A DNA stretch of 64,000 nucleotides from NCBI GenBank assembly GCA_018894105.1, contig CM032127.1:3567001-3631000 (forward strand), read 5' to 3'. Made by a program: the position numbers and the translations under genes. The notes under the pieces were generated by a model. That model saw only the letters and a list, made by a program, of their open reading frames with translations. It did not search any database and had not been told where the DNA came from. The stretch comes from Jacaranda mimosifolia (lineage: Eukaryota > Streptophyta > Magnoliopsida > Lamiales > Bignoniaceae). Shown one piece after another: positions 33,925 to 46,224 of the stretch; positions within the stretch are counted from its first letter, which is position 1; each line of letters starts with the position of its first letter.

Positions 33925-34953
33925 ATGGCTACCAACAGGATTGCAGCATTGAAAATTACTACCTCAAATTCCTCAAGTATTGGAGCAAAAAACGTTAGCG
34001 TCATCACAATAAGTATATCCAAAGAGTTGCAATCATCTTTGGAGGTGGCTCCTTTGCTTGCTGTGGAAAAGGTGTGGCCACATTTTATTCATATGAATGA
34101 AGATGGTGAAGACTCAAATAAAGAATTTGCATCATTCATTCCCTACTCAACATCAAATTCCTCAAGCATGACAATAGTGATGGTGACAAGTGCTACCACC
34201 TCAAAGGAACAAATTTCAAATTTGATAAGAGCCATTAAAGGACTCATAAAGTATGTCCAAGAGCGAGACTTTTAAATTTCCAAATTGATGATCAAAGTGG
34301 GCAATCTTGATACCAGCTGCATGATATAGAAATAAATTAAAGCTCAGGATGAAGGCGAAACATTCACAAGCAGACAATCAGTCAAAAATGAAGAGATTGC
34401 AACAAAAGAACAAGAATTTTCCACTAAATTAATTCCCATCAACCCACTGAAGGAGTTTATCATGGAGACTATCAAAGACAAGTTTAATGGAAGTTCTAAG
34501 TCGTCTATAACTTACTCCAAGCCATATACTCAAATGATTGATTACTTGAAGATGCCGATCGGTTACCAACCCCTAAAGTTTCAGCAATTTGATGGCAAAG
34601 GCAACCCAAAGCAACAAGTGGTTCATTTTAGTGAGACTTGTAATCACGCTGGGACATATGGAGATCATTTGGTCAAGTAGTTTGTTTGATTATTAAAGGA
34701 CAATGCTTTTGATTGGTATGTTGGCTTGGAGGTAGGCTCTAGCGATAGTTAGGGGCAATTGGAACAAGAGTTCCTCAATCATTTCTACAGCACTCAAAGG
34801 ACAATTAGCATGATAGAACTCACCAACTCTCGCCAGTGGAAAGAAGAACATGTCATTGGCTACATTAATCGCTGGAGAAATTTGAGTCTTAATTGTAAAG
34901 ATCAATTATCAAAGGCTTTAGCCATTGAGGTGTGTATCCAAGAAATGCATTAA
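33925..34953 (+). pseudogene. Gag-like gene of the LARD element, broken
   Basis: The first frame (33925-34275) is Ser/Thr-rich and of no known function. The later parts (34462-34680 and 34700-34953) contain words typical of a widespread plant retrotransposon gag: QFDGKGNPKQ, HFSETCNHAGTYGDHLVK, DNAFDWYVGLE and FLNHFYSTQRTISMIELTNS. In-frame stops at about 34678, 34688 and 34750, and the lack of any pol domain, show it is inactive. Confidence 0.78.
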
Positions 34954-35236
34954 AGTCTTTGCTACATACTTCAAGGAATTAAACCAAAAAATTTTGCAGG
35001 TTTGGCAACTCGTGCACATAATATGAAATGAGCATGAATTTTAATGAACAAAAAGACTCAAGTAATGTTGCTAATGATGAAGATGTTGGGGACAATTAAT
35101 TTTTATCTTCAAAATCACAAATGCTCCTTGATAAGAGTCTAAACTGTCAATAATACTTCCAAATAAGAGTATAAACTATCTAAAATTCTCAAGTCCTCAA
35201 GTATTTGAATTTGAATTTGAATTTTCAAGTTTCCAA

Positions 35237-35420
35237 GTCTTCAAATCAATGGATCATGTCTCCAAATCCACGACTCAAGTTTTCAAGTCTTTCAAATTTA
35301 AGATTCAAGTCTCCAAGTCAAAGGCTCAAGTCTCCAAGTCCAAGACTCAAATCTTTAAGTCTCTAAATCAAAGATTCAAATCTTCCAATCTTCAAGTCCA
35401 AAACTCAAGTCTTCAAAATC
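35237..35420. repeat. Short tandem 'aagtctccaagtc' repeats in the LARD interior
   Basis: Imperfect units of roughly 15-21 bp (variants of 'tcaagtctccaagtcaaaga'). They create the short Lys/Ser/Phe-rich open frame at 35249-35434, which I do not regard as a gene. Confidence 0.65.
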
Positions 35421-35428
35421 CAGATACT

Positions 35429-35775
35429 CCTTGATAAGAGTTTAAACTGTCAATATTGCTCTCAGATACGATCATAAACTATCTAAAATTATCAAGTTAA
35501 AGTCTTTCCATATGCTCCTTGATAAGAGCTTAAACTGTTGATAAGGCTCCTAGATATAAGCATAGACTATCTAAATATTCAAAATCTCCCCATGTGCTCT
35601 TTGATATGAGCTTAAACTTTCAATAAGGCTTCTACATATGAGCATAAACTATCTAAATATTCAAAGTCTCTCCATGTGCTCCTTGATATGAGCTTAAACT
35701 TTCAATAAGGCTCATAGGTACGAGCATAAATTATCTAAATATTCAAATTCTCCCCATATACTCCTTGATAAGAGT
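35429..35775. repeat. Tandem repeat, 82-88 bp unit, in the LARD interior
   Basis: Starts of 'cCttgataagag'-type units are at 35429, 35517, 35599, 35681 and 35763. Each unit also carries 'ttaaactgtcaataaggctc' and 'gagcataaactatctaaa' variants. Weaker copies continue on both sides (35130 and 35800-35950). Confidence 0.8.
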
Positions 35776-37045
35776 GTAAACTGTCTATTAAATCAAACTC
35801 AAATGAACTCTTTGACATGAGTATAAATTGTCAACCAAATTCAAGTGGACTCCTTGCCATGAGTATAAAATGTCTATTCAAGTTAAATATGCTCCTTGAT
35901 GCACAAGCTTAAACTGCATGTTACTTCTAGCTCGCATGAGTATAAATTGTTTACGGCACTTCCCTCAAAAGGATATTTACTTTGAATTATGTTATAACTT
36001 AACCCTTTTATCGAGTACCATAGCTCGAGGAATGCTTGGAAGATGTTCTTGTCTCAAGCATATATAAAAAAAATTGGGAGAAAAAGAAAACTTCTCAAAA
36101 TAGTTCAAGCCTTGCCTCTTTCGTGGTTGATTGGCACATCTTTCGTCAAGTCTTGAAGTGGGGGCATTTGTAGACATATCAATAAATGCCCATTTGAAGA
36201 GTGACATGTATAAAATAATATTCTAGCTATTAATTCAATTTTTTTTTATCTTGAAATTTATTAAATTTAATTCCAAAAGATAAATAATTAATTTAATTTA
36301 ATAATCTAGTATTTATTTTTTGCTCAAATCAAATGTTGATAAGTATCAAAGATAAAGTGTTTATGCCTATGGACCAATCAAATCAAAGATATTTGATACT
36401 ATATCTTGATGTTTGATATAATCTTTTCATACTTGATATTATCTTATCAAAGAGATAACCCTCACAGAAGTTCAAATCAATCTGGAACTCTCCCATCAAA
36501 TATCTATATAAAGGGGGTGATCAAAGCTCATTCAACACACAACACAAATTTCAACAAGTGAGAGGAGCTTTGAAGGAGTCCGACAATTCTCTCAATTAAA
36601 TTCTAGAAGATCTACGATGTTCAAGGCATTCTTTGCGGAGCTCATATATTTTGCCATTTGATTTGAGATTAAAGTGCGAAACCCTCGAATTGATGTTATT
36701 TTTCTTCAAATCAAATTTAAGGAGAACCACGGCGTTTAAGGTGTTTTTCGCGGAACTCATCAAATTTCAAGATCATATTTGGAAGGAAAGAATCAGAGGA
36801 TTACATTAGAGATTGATTCCCCATTTAATAAATTTTAATTTAATTTTATTTGTATGATTTTGCTTGTCTTGTAATTTTAATTTTGCAGACAAAGAAATTT
36901 ACGCATACAATAATATTTCCTGGACATTGTTAGTTATATTAAGACCAAGGCGCCATAGTAGCATGGCTCATGTGGCAAACCACACATATTTATGCAAAAG
37001 AAAAGAAAAATTAACAAACAATTTATTAAGACATTGAAAAACAAA

Positions 37046-37496
37046 ATTGTTCTGGGAAATTATAATCAAACTTTCACTCATTTTCCCTCCAAAATACTAA
37101 AAATAGTTTTCCCCAAATAGCTTTTCCTATCTTTCATTATCCCCAAAACTTTTCTATTTTTCAATATATACATACATACATATATATATATATATATTAT
37201 ATCATATATATTTTATTATTATTTTTAACAATAAAAAAATCATTGAATTCCACTTTCACCATAAAAATCCAATAAAAAAATATTGATTTAACTGTTGTAG
37301 TAAAAAATGTTACTCTAAAACGTAAACAAACATACCAAAACTCTTCAAAATCAATGTTTAACTATTCCCCAAAATATAACCAAAAATCCATTATATTCCT
37401 TAACACAACATTCACATTATTCAATATCACTTTCAACATTAATTCTCCTAAAACACGTATTAAAATCACACACAAAATATAACCAAACATTGCCAA
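37046..37496. mobile_element. Unclassified insertion of about 450 bp, MITE candidate
   Basis: Copy 5 has 'aaaacaaatcgaagtacaag' in one piece (about 57480-57500). Here the left and right parts of that word are separated by about 450 bp of AT-rich DNA. The ends ('gggaaattataatcaaac' and 'aatataaccaaacattgcc') are weakly inverted. No clear duplication; superfamily unassigned. Confidence 0.4.
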
Positions 37497-37523
37497 GACT
37501 AACCAAAGTACAAGAAAATAAGT

Positions 37524-38666
37524 TTGAGTTTAGGGTTAAATTCATTTTGCCCCCCTCTACTATGGAATTGGTATCAATTACCCCCATTTACTATCAAAAC
37601 CTTCAAACACCCCCTAAACCTCTCACACCATTAGTGAATTAATGGAAGAAGTGGATGATGTGACAATTACGCTCCCTTTTTTGGTCTTCTAAATTTTTAT
37701 TCCCAAATTTGCCTCATGATATCTATATAATACACTATCATTTTTGCAACATGAACATTAACTTTCTACAAAAACATAAATGAACAACAAATAAAAAATA
37801 AAAAAAGGTCATCCATTCGTTTGCTAAAAAATTTCAATTTCATTTAAAAAATGGTTATTAGAAAAAAGAACCATCATAGCTACTTCCATTGTGTAATTTT
37901 TCATTGTTAAGTTGAAAATTTTCATTGATTACTTGCAAGCTATTATTATTATTATTATTTTTTATTTTTTATTTTTCATTTCTTTGATCCACAAACTTCA
38001 ATAATAATTATCCAATCTCTATTCCTCTGTCATGTACATTTGGCTCAATCCAACAATAAATTTGCATCCATTTGGCTTCTATAAAAAAAATCATAATAAT
38101 TAGTAGATATCATAAATAGTTAAAAATTTATAAATAAAAATTACATACATCCTAATAACAACAACCAACAATCCCCACCCCCCAAAAAATAAAATTATTT
38201 AGAGTATACGAAGTGTGTATAGGTGGTGGCTTAATACAATCACACCATGCTTCTCTAAAATTAGATGAATAAGTGCTTGAGCGTGGACAAACATTATTTC
38301 CAAATCTTAAATTGGAAGAATTGTTATGAATTTTGGTTAATAAGGTGAGCATATAAATGAAATTGGAAATTTTTAGCAAATGAATGGATGAATTTTTTAT
38401 TTTATTTTAAATTTTTTTAGTAGAAAGTTAATGTTCATGTTGAAAAAATGATAGTGCATTATATAGATATCATGAGGCCAATTTGGGAATAAAAATTTAG
38501 AAGACCAAAAAAGGGAGCATAATTGCCACATCATCCACTTCTTCCATTAATTCACTAATGGTGTGAGAGGTTTAGGGGGGTGTTTGAAGGTTTTGATAGT
38601 AGAGGGGGGTAATTGATACCAATTCTATAGTAGAGAGGGGCAAAATGAATTTAACCCTTGAGTTTA
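37524..38666. mobile_element. Long-TIR Mutator-like element with perfect 9-bp target duplication
   Basis: The element is 37533-38657 (1125 bp), starting GGGTTAAATTCATTTTGCC and ending in its inverse. It is flanked by TTGAGTTTA on both sides (37524-37532 and 38658-38666). Inverted repeats extend about 310-330 bp (to about 37853 and from about 38345). The interior (37854-38344) has no transposase; a 75-codon minus-strand frame (38152-38379) is not recognised and might be captured sequence. It inserted about 50 bp beyond the stop of P450 copy 4. Confidence 0.9.
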
Positions 38667-38705
38667 TTAATGGACATTCCCAACTAATGAAGATTTTATG
38701 AGATT

Positions 38706-40036
38706 TCATTTGGAAGGACAGTAGATTGTCGAAACAAAGAAAAGCCCATTCTTTCTGGAAACGGCAAGTCCTTCCGTTTCACTCATGTCGATATTATTAG
38801 GAGTCATTCCTTTAGGCATTCTCCAATCAAAGTGATAGAGAGGTTGAGCCGATGAAAGCTCAACGTTAGCTAATCCAAAATTTATGGCAGGGCAAATATG
38901 TTTTCCCGCCCCGAAAGGAATGAATTTAAAGTTATTCCCCAAGAAGTTTGTGAAACTGTTCTAAAATCTTTCTGGTTGGTGCCAATACTCGGGATCCCTT
39001 CCCAAGGACCAGATATTAATCATGACTTTGGATTTAAGAGGAATTGAATACCCATCAACTTTGCATTCATCTCTACATGCTCTGAGGAATAATGGGACCG
39101 GAGGATGCAACCTCTAAGTTTCTTTGATCACCAATTTTAGGTATTTTAGTGCTTCCATGTCACACTCTTCCACTGTCTTTTTTCTTTTATATGCCTCTCT
39201 TGCTTCTGTCTGTACCTTAGCCATCGCGTTGGGATTTTTCATGAGTTTAGCCATAGCCCAATCTACAGTGGTGAAGATGTCTCTGCTCCAACAGAGAACA
39301 CATCCTACGCATATTTATCAACAAGTTAAAGAATAACAATAATAAATATTATTTCGTGCGGTTAGCTAGTGTGTGTGTGTTTTCATGAGAAGAGGAAAAT
39401 TAACCAAAAAAGCCACTTACGAAAATGGCAGCTTTGATGTTGTCGTCGGTAATGGGAAACTTGAGTTCACCATTTTTCTTCATCCTGAGTAGAACATCAC
39501 TATATCTTCACTGCCGAACTCACCACTTTGCTTCAATTTATGTTCATCCACGATGACATCAAGAATGGCATCCAACTTACGCCGCATCCTCAACAACTTG
39601 TGCTTGTTCCAGCTGAGCACGTGCAACAATTTGAAAGAGGGAAACAAATCAGCCAACTCAAATCCCGAAGCCATGGACTCCGCTTTCTTTAAAATGGCTA
39701 TCAGCATATCACGATCTGTCATCACTTTACCAAACGCTGCGACTCTGCAAGTGATGGAACTTGAGAACGCAAATACCTTCTCACTAGATTGATGGCTTCT
39801 CCAGATGATGATTGAAGAGATTTGACGAGACGTGAGAGCTCATCCTGCCTAATAGACCCAAAAGATTTGACATTTTTAGCGCTGAGCAGCTCCAAAATGT
39901 ATATTTTACGCATTTGCCTCCAGTACTCATTGTAGGGGCTGAAGACAATGTTAGCGTAATCGTACCACATGATCTTAACGCCAATGTTTCCAGGCATATC
40001 AACCAGGCTGGTTCCTGATATTTCAGCACCTCCTTA
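38706..40036 (-). pseudogene. CYP71D-like P450 pseudogene (copy 4), part downstream of the copia insertion
   Basis: Contains exon 2 (ending at 38706, haem loop [11 protein letters not shown] with the usual final Gly changed), a gapped intron region near 39305-39415, and the 3' part of exon 1. Disabling changes include a deletion and stop in the PERF region near 38960, a one-base loss near 39497, and small indels around 39740, 39785 and 40010. Exon 1 stops at 40036, where the copia LTR begins; the missing 5' part is at 48170-48450. This is the donor of the fragment at 32153-32450. Confidence 0.92.
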
Positions 40037-40060
40037 TGTTGAGAATATGATTCAAAATTT

Positions 40061-40532
40061 GGTTTCATTTTCTACACTCATTTTCATTTTCTCTTCAAAA
40101 TAAAAAATGAAAGTTATCACTATTTACACCATTTTTTCAAATATTTTCATTTTTAAAACATTCTTTTATATATTTTCTCTCCATTTTCACCTTATTTCAT
40201 CCCCTATTATTACTTATATCTACTTTTTTTTATCTTCCCAATACTTTCCAACCATCATTCACCACAAAAATATTATTTTATATTAATTTTCAAATAAATA
40301 GATATCACATCATCAATTTAAATTTAAATTCAAATTCAAATTATTTCTTCCTTTTAATACAAAAAATCCAACATCCAAATACAATTAATTTTCACACCTA
40401 TATAAACCTATAATTTTAAACAACTCATCCAAATATAATTCATTTTTAAAAACACTTTTCCTAACTAACTTTCTACTATATATTTTCACTAAAAAATAAA
40501 AATGGCCTCAGAAAATGAAACCAAATGGGCCT
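40061..40532 (-). mobile_element. Tourist-like MITE nested in the copia LTR, one end lost
   Basis: The right end (CCAAATGGGCCT followed by TTA) is intact. At the left the terminal bases are gone, and the LTR word 'caaaattt' runs straight into 'ggtttcatt'. The join is at a shared ATTT, consistent with a short deletion between repeats that removed both the MITE tip and some LTR. The identical join occurs in the composite element at 32128/32129. Confidence 0.85.
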
Positions 40533-40650
40533 TTAGTCTTTAAAGATAGACTATCCTTTGTTAGTTTGGTAGTGGTGCCTTATTTTTCTGATTTAGTTAG
40601 TCAAATAGTCAGCCACGTATTTTTTTATTGCTGCAAACGGTTTGGTTAGT

Positions 40651-41869
40651 GGGCTAGTTAGAGGTGTCAAATGAGTCGGGTCGAGCCGGCCCGGCTCGTT
40701 TGACAAATGGTTAATGGCGGTCCCAGACCGAGTCGGGCCGGCTCGCGGGCAGTTCACGGTCTGGACCGTGACGGGCTGAAAATTGAAAAGTCGGCTCGGC
40801 TCAAAATCAACCCACTATATAGGTGAGCCAGTTTATATATGAGCCGAGTTAGGCGGTCCGGCTAGGGAGCCAGCTCGCAGGTTGGCCGGCGAATTTCTTT
40901 CTTTCTTTCTTCTTTTTTTTTTTTTTTTTTTTTTTTTCTGAAAATAAATTTTAAACTTTGAAGTTTTTATATTTATGTGATTATTAATATTTTTTTCAAC
41001 ACTTATACTTTTTTAAAAGACTTAATAATTTATACTTATGTGATTTTTAATATTTTACAACACTTAAATTTTTATAAAAACTTAGAAACTTATACTTATA
41101 TTAATTTTTTTTTACCAATTATATTTTTCCAAAAACACCACCAAATAAGGTGGTGAGGGGTTTGGCATGGAGCCCTCTACCCGTCATTAATTTAGAAAAA
41201 ATAATTACATAGAGGTGGATTTGACCAAACCTCTAAATGAAAGTACATAATAATAATAAAAATAAAATAAAATAATAAACAACTTTATAATATCTAAACA
41301 TCTAAACATGTCCAATGATAAACCGCTCGTTCACTCAAGTGATCTAAATCGCTCTCATATTGAGATGCGATGGTGGATGCGGTTTCAAGCCATTCTTCAT
41401 CGTCTTCTTCGAATTGAGGCAATATGGTTTTCACCTTTTTCAATTTTTTTTTATAATTTATAATTTTTATAAATTTATAATTTAAAAATTAAAATTTCTT
41501 AATTATTGATTTATACATTTATAAAGTAATAAATTATAAATTATACATTCTTAATTATAAATTATAAATTTATAATTTTTAAAAATTATTAATTTGTAAT
41601 TTAAAAATTATAAATTCTTAAAATTTTAAAAATTATAATTTATAATTTAAATTAAAAAAATATTGCGGGCTAAGCGGGCTAGCCCACAGTCCTTCACGGC
41701 CCGCGGGCCAAGCCGATCCCGGGTTGTAAAATTTCAGCTCGAGACGGGTTTTCAAGCGAGCCGGTCCAGCCCAGCCCATATTAAAAAATTAAATGAGCCG
41801 AGTTAGGCCGATTTTTTTTGCGAGCCGGGCCGATCCTGCTCGGCCCGTTTTGACACCTCTAGGTCTAGT
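40651..41869. mobile_element. Non-autonomous hAT element nested in the copia LTR
   Basis: The element is 40659-41861 (1203 bp) with ends TAGAGGTGTCAAA and TTTTGACACCTCTA. Flanking 8-mers are GGGCTAGT and GGTCTAGT, one mismatch apart; the 3' LTR shows the empty site 'gtggtctagtgg'. Subterminal parts are rich in 'gggccggctcg'-like words; the interior is AT-rich with a T run near 40911. No transposase. Confidence 0.88.
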
Positions 41870-42017
41870 GGAAGCAATCCAAGTCTATCTAGTTGTGAGC
41901 ATATAAATAGGCCTTCTTGTTTCTTTTTGAATCTATGCAGATAGCAATAAAAACAAAGGGTTCAGTCTCTGTTTTTCAGTTTATTATCTTTTCTATTTCT
42001 TTCTCTCTAACAATTTG

Positions 42018-42029
42018 TGGCATACAAGC
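42018..42029 (+). other. Probable primer-binding site of the copia element
   Basis: TGGCATACAAGC lies five bases after the LTR end and matches 8 of 12 bases of the usual initiator-Met tRNA site (TGGTATCAGAGC). It is degenerate, so this is a positional call. Confidence 0.5.
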
Positions 42030-42081
42030 TAGGTTTCATCTTTAACTGGGAGATAAAGAGAGAAACACTTGAGGGAGCGAA

Positions 42082-42085
<4 letters not shown>

Positions 42086-42119
<34 letters not shown>
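42086..42119. repeat. (GA)n microsatellite in the copia leader
   Basis: Uninterrupted GA dinucleotides just upstream of the gag start at 42129. Confidence 0.85.
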
Positions 42120-42120
<1 letters not shown>

Positions 42121-42128
42121 ATAAAGTT

Positions 42129-43020
42129 ATGGCAGTAAATGGCAACTCCACATCTCAACAGTTGATTCCCATTTTTAATGGAGTTAAATATGAGTTTTGG
42201 AGCATCAAAATGAGAACTCTTTTTAGGTCTCACGAGCTATGGGATCTAGTAGAGAATGGGTTTGCAAACCCAGATGGGGAACAGAGACTGAGGGAAAATA
42301 AAAGGAAAGATCCAAGGCTCTGTTTCTCGTTCAACAAGCAGTGCATGAATCAAACTTTTCCAGAATTGCCGCTGCAAGCACTTCAAAGGAGGCATGGCAG
42401 ATTTTGGAAAAAGAGTTCAAGGGTTCATCGAAGGTAATTACCATAAAACTTCAGTCCCTCAGACGTGATTTTGAAAATTTGCATATGAAAAATGGTGAAG
42501 CAGTGCAGGATTATTTGTATAGAATCACTACCATTGTTACTCAGATGAAAACATATGGTGCACAAGTTAAAGATGAAATAGTTGTTTCTAAAGTTTTGAG
42601 AAGTCTTTCTCCGAAATTTGAGCATATTGTGGCTGCAACTGAAGAGTCACATGATTTATTTGACTATTCTTTTGATAAATGAGTTCCTTGCAAGCTCATG
42701 GGGATCGATTAAAAGCCGCATAAGAAAGGAATGAGGATAAGGCATTCGAGGTGAAGGGGGAGTCTAGTCGCAAGGATAAAGAAAATTTTATAGACAGAGG
42801 TCGTGGCAGAGGTGGATTCAGAGGTAAAGGTCGTGCTGGAGGTAGAGGAAGATGAAGAGGAAGAAGACAAGAATTTGAACAAAAGTTCAAGAGCAATATT
42901 CAATGCTGTTACTGCAAAAAGTTTGCCCACAAAGAAGCAGAATATTGGATTAAGCAGAGGGAAGAAAGAAATTAAGCCAATTTCATGGAAAATGTTGAAG
43001 GAGAAATTAAGTTGTTTATG
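42129..43020 (+). pseudogene. Copia gag, broken
   Basis: The start at 42129 (MAVNGNSTSQQ) is followed by FNGVKYEFWSIKM and, after a frameshift near 42330, by SKEAWQILEKEF and LRRDFENLHMKNGE. These are typical of the plant copia gag (UBN2/DUF4219 type). A stop follows at 42680-42682. Further on, an Arg/Gly-rich stretch leads to a degenerate zinc knuckle around 42900-42950 (C-x2-C-x4-H present, last Cys replaced by Trp). Confidence 0.82.
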
Positions 43021-46000
43021 ACTCATTCGTCTACTAATGATGCTTTGAATGATGTGTGGATTATAGACAGTGGATGCTCCAATCATATGTCTAGCATGAG
43101 GTCTTTGTTTAAAGAACTTGATGAGTCACAAAAGACCGAAGTTCGACTTGGTGATAACAAACAAATTCAAGTTGAAGGGAAAGGTATTATTGCCATCAAA
43201 ACCACTCAAGGTAACATAAAATTACTTCATGATGTACAATATGTACTGGATATAACTCACAATTTGTTAAGTGTTGGGCAATTAATGAGTAGCGGATATT
43301 CAGTTTTATTTGATGGGAAATCTTGTGCTACTCATGATAAGAAATCTGGTCAAACAATAGCAAATATTTTTATGACTCAAAACAGAATGTTCCCTCTTGA
43401 AGTGTCAACTGTTGCAAATAGTGCCTTGATTGCTAAAGGAAATAATGAAACTAACTTATGACATTTATGATATGGGTATTTGAATGTTAATGGACTGAAG
43501 CTGTTGAGTCAAAAAAATATGGTTTTTGGACTGCGAAAATTGATTCTCTTGAATTTTGTGAAGGGTGTATTTAGTTAAACAAAGTAAAAAAGGAAAATCA
43601 TGGAAAGCTTCTAGATTTCTTGAACTAGTGCATGCAGACCTATGTGGGCCAATGCAAACTGAATCACTGGGTGGTAGTCGATATTTTTTGTTGTTTACTG
43701 ATGACTATAGTCGAATGAGTTGGCTTTATTTCTGGATGTTCAAATCAAAAGCTTTTGAAAATTTCAAGAAATTCAAGTCATTGGTGGGAAACAAAGTGGT
43801 TGTTACATAAAGACATTGCGAGGTGGTGAGTTTTTGTCTAATGATTTTAACACATTTTGTGAGGAACATGGTATTTGAAGGGAACTCACAGCACCGTACA
43901 CACCGGAGCAAAATGGTGTAGCCGAGCGAAAGAATCGCACAGTGGTTGAAATGGCTAGAAGCATGTTGAATGCCAAGAATCTCTCAAATCATTTTTGGAG
44001 TGAAGCAGTTGCAACAATAGTCTATCTTTTAAATATTTCTCCTACAAAGGTTGTACTGAATCAGACACCTTATGAAGCATGAAGTGGTAAAAGGCCTCAT
44101 GTAAGCTATTTAAAAATCTTTGGTTGTGTAGCTTATGCTTGGTTGCATTCTCAATCTAAGCTTGACAAAAAATCTAAAAAATGTATTTTCATTGGTTATA
44201 GCCCATAATCCATAGCATACAGATTATATAACCTTGTGAGTGGCAAAGTGAAAATTAGCAGGAATTTGGTATTTAATGAAGAGGCTAGTTGGAATTGGAA
44301 AAATAACAAAGAAGGCACACAAGTTCAGATTTCAACTGAAGGTTTTGTAAACACCAACTCGGAGTCCATAGACTCAGCTCCTCTGCAAACAAATCCTATT
44401 TCATCAACTTCAAGTCGCAGCAATTCTTCCTTTAGCTTTTCTCCCTCCAGCACTTCACCTTCAATGTCGGATTCTGAAACTCCTCCAAGGAAATTCAAGT
44501 CTTTAAGGGAGATTTATGAAACTTGTTCTTTTGCATTGTATATTTCAGACCCTATTTGTTATGATGATGCAGTAAAAAAGCAAGAGTGGCTGGATGCAAT
44601 GAATGAAGAGATGCAAGCAATTCAGAAGAATCAAACTTGGGAGTTAATAGAACTGCCTGAAGGAAGGAATGCTATTGGGCTTAAATGGGTATACAGAACA
44701 AAGTATAACTTTGATGGAAGTATATAGAAGCACAAAGCTCGGTTGGTTGTTAAGGGATATTCTCAACAACATAGGATTGACTTCGAAGAAACATTCTCCC
44801 CGGTAGCTCGTTTCGAAACGGTAAGAACTATTTTAGCTTTAGCTGCCCAACTTAAGTGGCATATATACCAGTTTGATGTTAAATCAACATTTTTAAATGG
44901 AGAATTGGAGGAAGAGATTTATGTTTCTTAACCTGAAGGTTTTCTAACTAATGGTGCTAAAAATAAAATGTATAGGTTGAGGAAAGCTTTGTATGGTCTT
45001 AAGCAAGCGAGCCTAGTTTTGTAAGATTGACTCTTACTTTCAAGAAAATGGTTTTGAAAGGAGTAAAAATGAACCTACACTTTATGTGAAAAAGCAAGTT
45101 ATAACTGATTTTTTGATATTTTGTCTTTATGTCGATGATATGATATATATGGGGTATTGTGAATTGCTAGTTGCTGAATTCAAGTCTTGTATGATAAGAA
45201 ATTTTGAGATGTTTGATTTGGGCTTGTTACATTATTTTCTCGGGCTTGAGGTAAAACAAAGTTTAGATGGGCTTTTTGTTTCTCAAAAGAAATATGCAAC
45301 TGACCTACTTAAGAGGTTCAATATGTTGAATTGTAAAGTTGTTGCCACTCCTATGAATTTGAATGAAAAACTAATTGGTGATGAGGGACTAGTCTGGCAA
45401 ATGCAAAGTATTTTAGACGTATGGTTGGTGGTTTGAATTATTTATCTCATACCAGGCTGGATATTGCATTCCCTGTCAGCTTAGTTTCAAGATTTATGCG
45501 CAATCCTACAAAACATCACTTGGGAGTAGCTAAGAGAATTTTGCGTTATGTGGCTGGAGTAATTGATTTTGGAATTTGGTACTCAAATACATCTGACTTT
45601 AAATTGTTTGGCTTTTCTGATAGTGATTGGGCAGGTAGCTTGGAGGATCGTAAGAGCAGTTTTGGAAATTTGTGCACTCTAGGTTTCAGAGTTATCTCAT
45701 GGAGTTCAAAAAAACAAGATATAGTTACCTTATCAACATCAAAAGCTGAATACGTAGCAGTAACTTGTGCAGCTTGTCAAGCGGTTTGGTTGAGGAGATT
45801 GCTAGTTGATCTTTTTCAGGAACAAGATAGTCCAACAAAAATCTTTTGCGACAACCCAACTGTTGTTGCTATGACAAAGAAACCAACTTTCCACAGTAGA
45901 ACGAAGCACATTGGCATTCGTTATCATTTCATGCACGATTTGGTAGCAAGTGGAGCGATTTTACTGAAGCATTGCAGTACCAATGAGCAGATTGCTTATA

Positions 46001-46224
46001 TTCTTACAAAATCCCTTCCAAGACAGAAGTTTGAGCATTTTAGATTACAACTTGGAGTATGTCATTTTAAATCAAGGGGGAGTGTTGAGAATATGATTCA
46101 AAATTTGACTTGGTCTTTTAAGATAGACTTATCCTTTGTTAGTTTGTTAGTGGTGCCTTATTTTTTTGATTTGGTTATTTTTTTACCGGTGCAAACAGTT
46201 TGGTTAGTGGTCTTAGTGGTCTAG
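42985..46224 (+). pseudogene. Copia pol (protease, integrase, RT, RNase H), broken
   Basis: Protease with DSGCSNHM (about 43068). Integrase parts: LVHADLCGPM (43628) and the later PYTPEQNGVAERKN region (43895). [13 protein letters not shown] (about 44733), [15 protein letters not shown] and the YVDD box (about 45130). RNase H: SDSDWAGS, KAEYVAVTCAACQA and RTKHIGIRYHFMHD (45421-46080). Stops or shifts break it near 43460, 43560, 43808, 43878, 44080, 44205, 44725, 44930, 45020 and 45418. The last frame reads into the 3' LTR. Confidence 0.88.
46069..46082 (+). other. Polypurine tract of the copia element
   Basis: AAATCAAGGGGGAG directly precedes the 3' LTR start TGTTGAG at 46083. Confidence 0.8.

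Larger units (their letters stand above)
33081..36914 (+). mobile_element. Gag-only LTR retrotransposon (LARD/TR-GAG type) with 5-bp target duplication
   Basis: LTRs are at 33086-33857 and 36169-36909, both starting TGTAGACATATCAA and ending in CA. The 5-bp duplication ATAAT flanks the element (33081-33085 and 36910-36914). The likely primer-binding region starts at 33861 (TTTGGTACGCCTGGTGGG). A G-rich tract GTGGGGGCATT precedes the 3' LTR. The interior has only a decayed gag and tandem repeats, with no protease, RT or integrase, so it would have needed enzymes from another element. The flanks rejoin to match the sequence downstream of copies 3 and 5. Confidence 0.9.
40037..42012 (+). repeat. 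5' LTR of the copia element with two nested insertions
   Basis: Only about 300 bp is LTR (40037-40060, 40533-40658 and 41862-42012), judged against 46083-46294 and 48110-48164. The rest is a Tourist-like MITE and a hAT element. Confidence 0.88.

Noticed and set aside
35249..35434. Lys/Ser/Phe-rich 61-codon ORF
   Set aside because: Translation of the short 'aagtctccaagtc' repeats in a retroelement.
38152..38379. 75-codon ORF inside the Mutator-like element as a captured gene
   Set aside because: Possible but unsupported: no recognisable motif. It is mentioned in the element's entry and not called as a gene.
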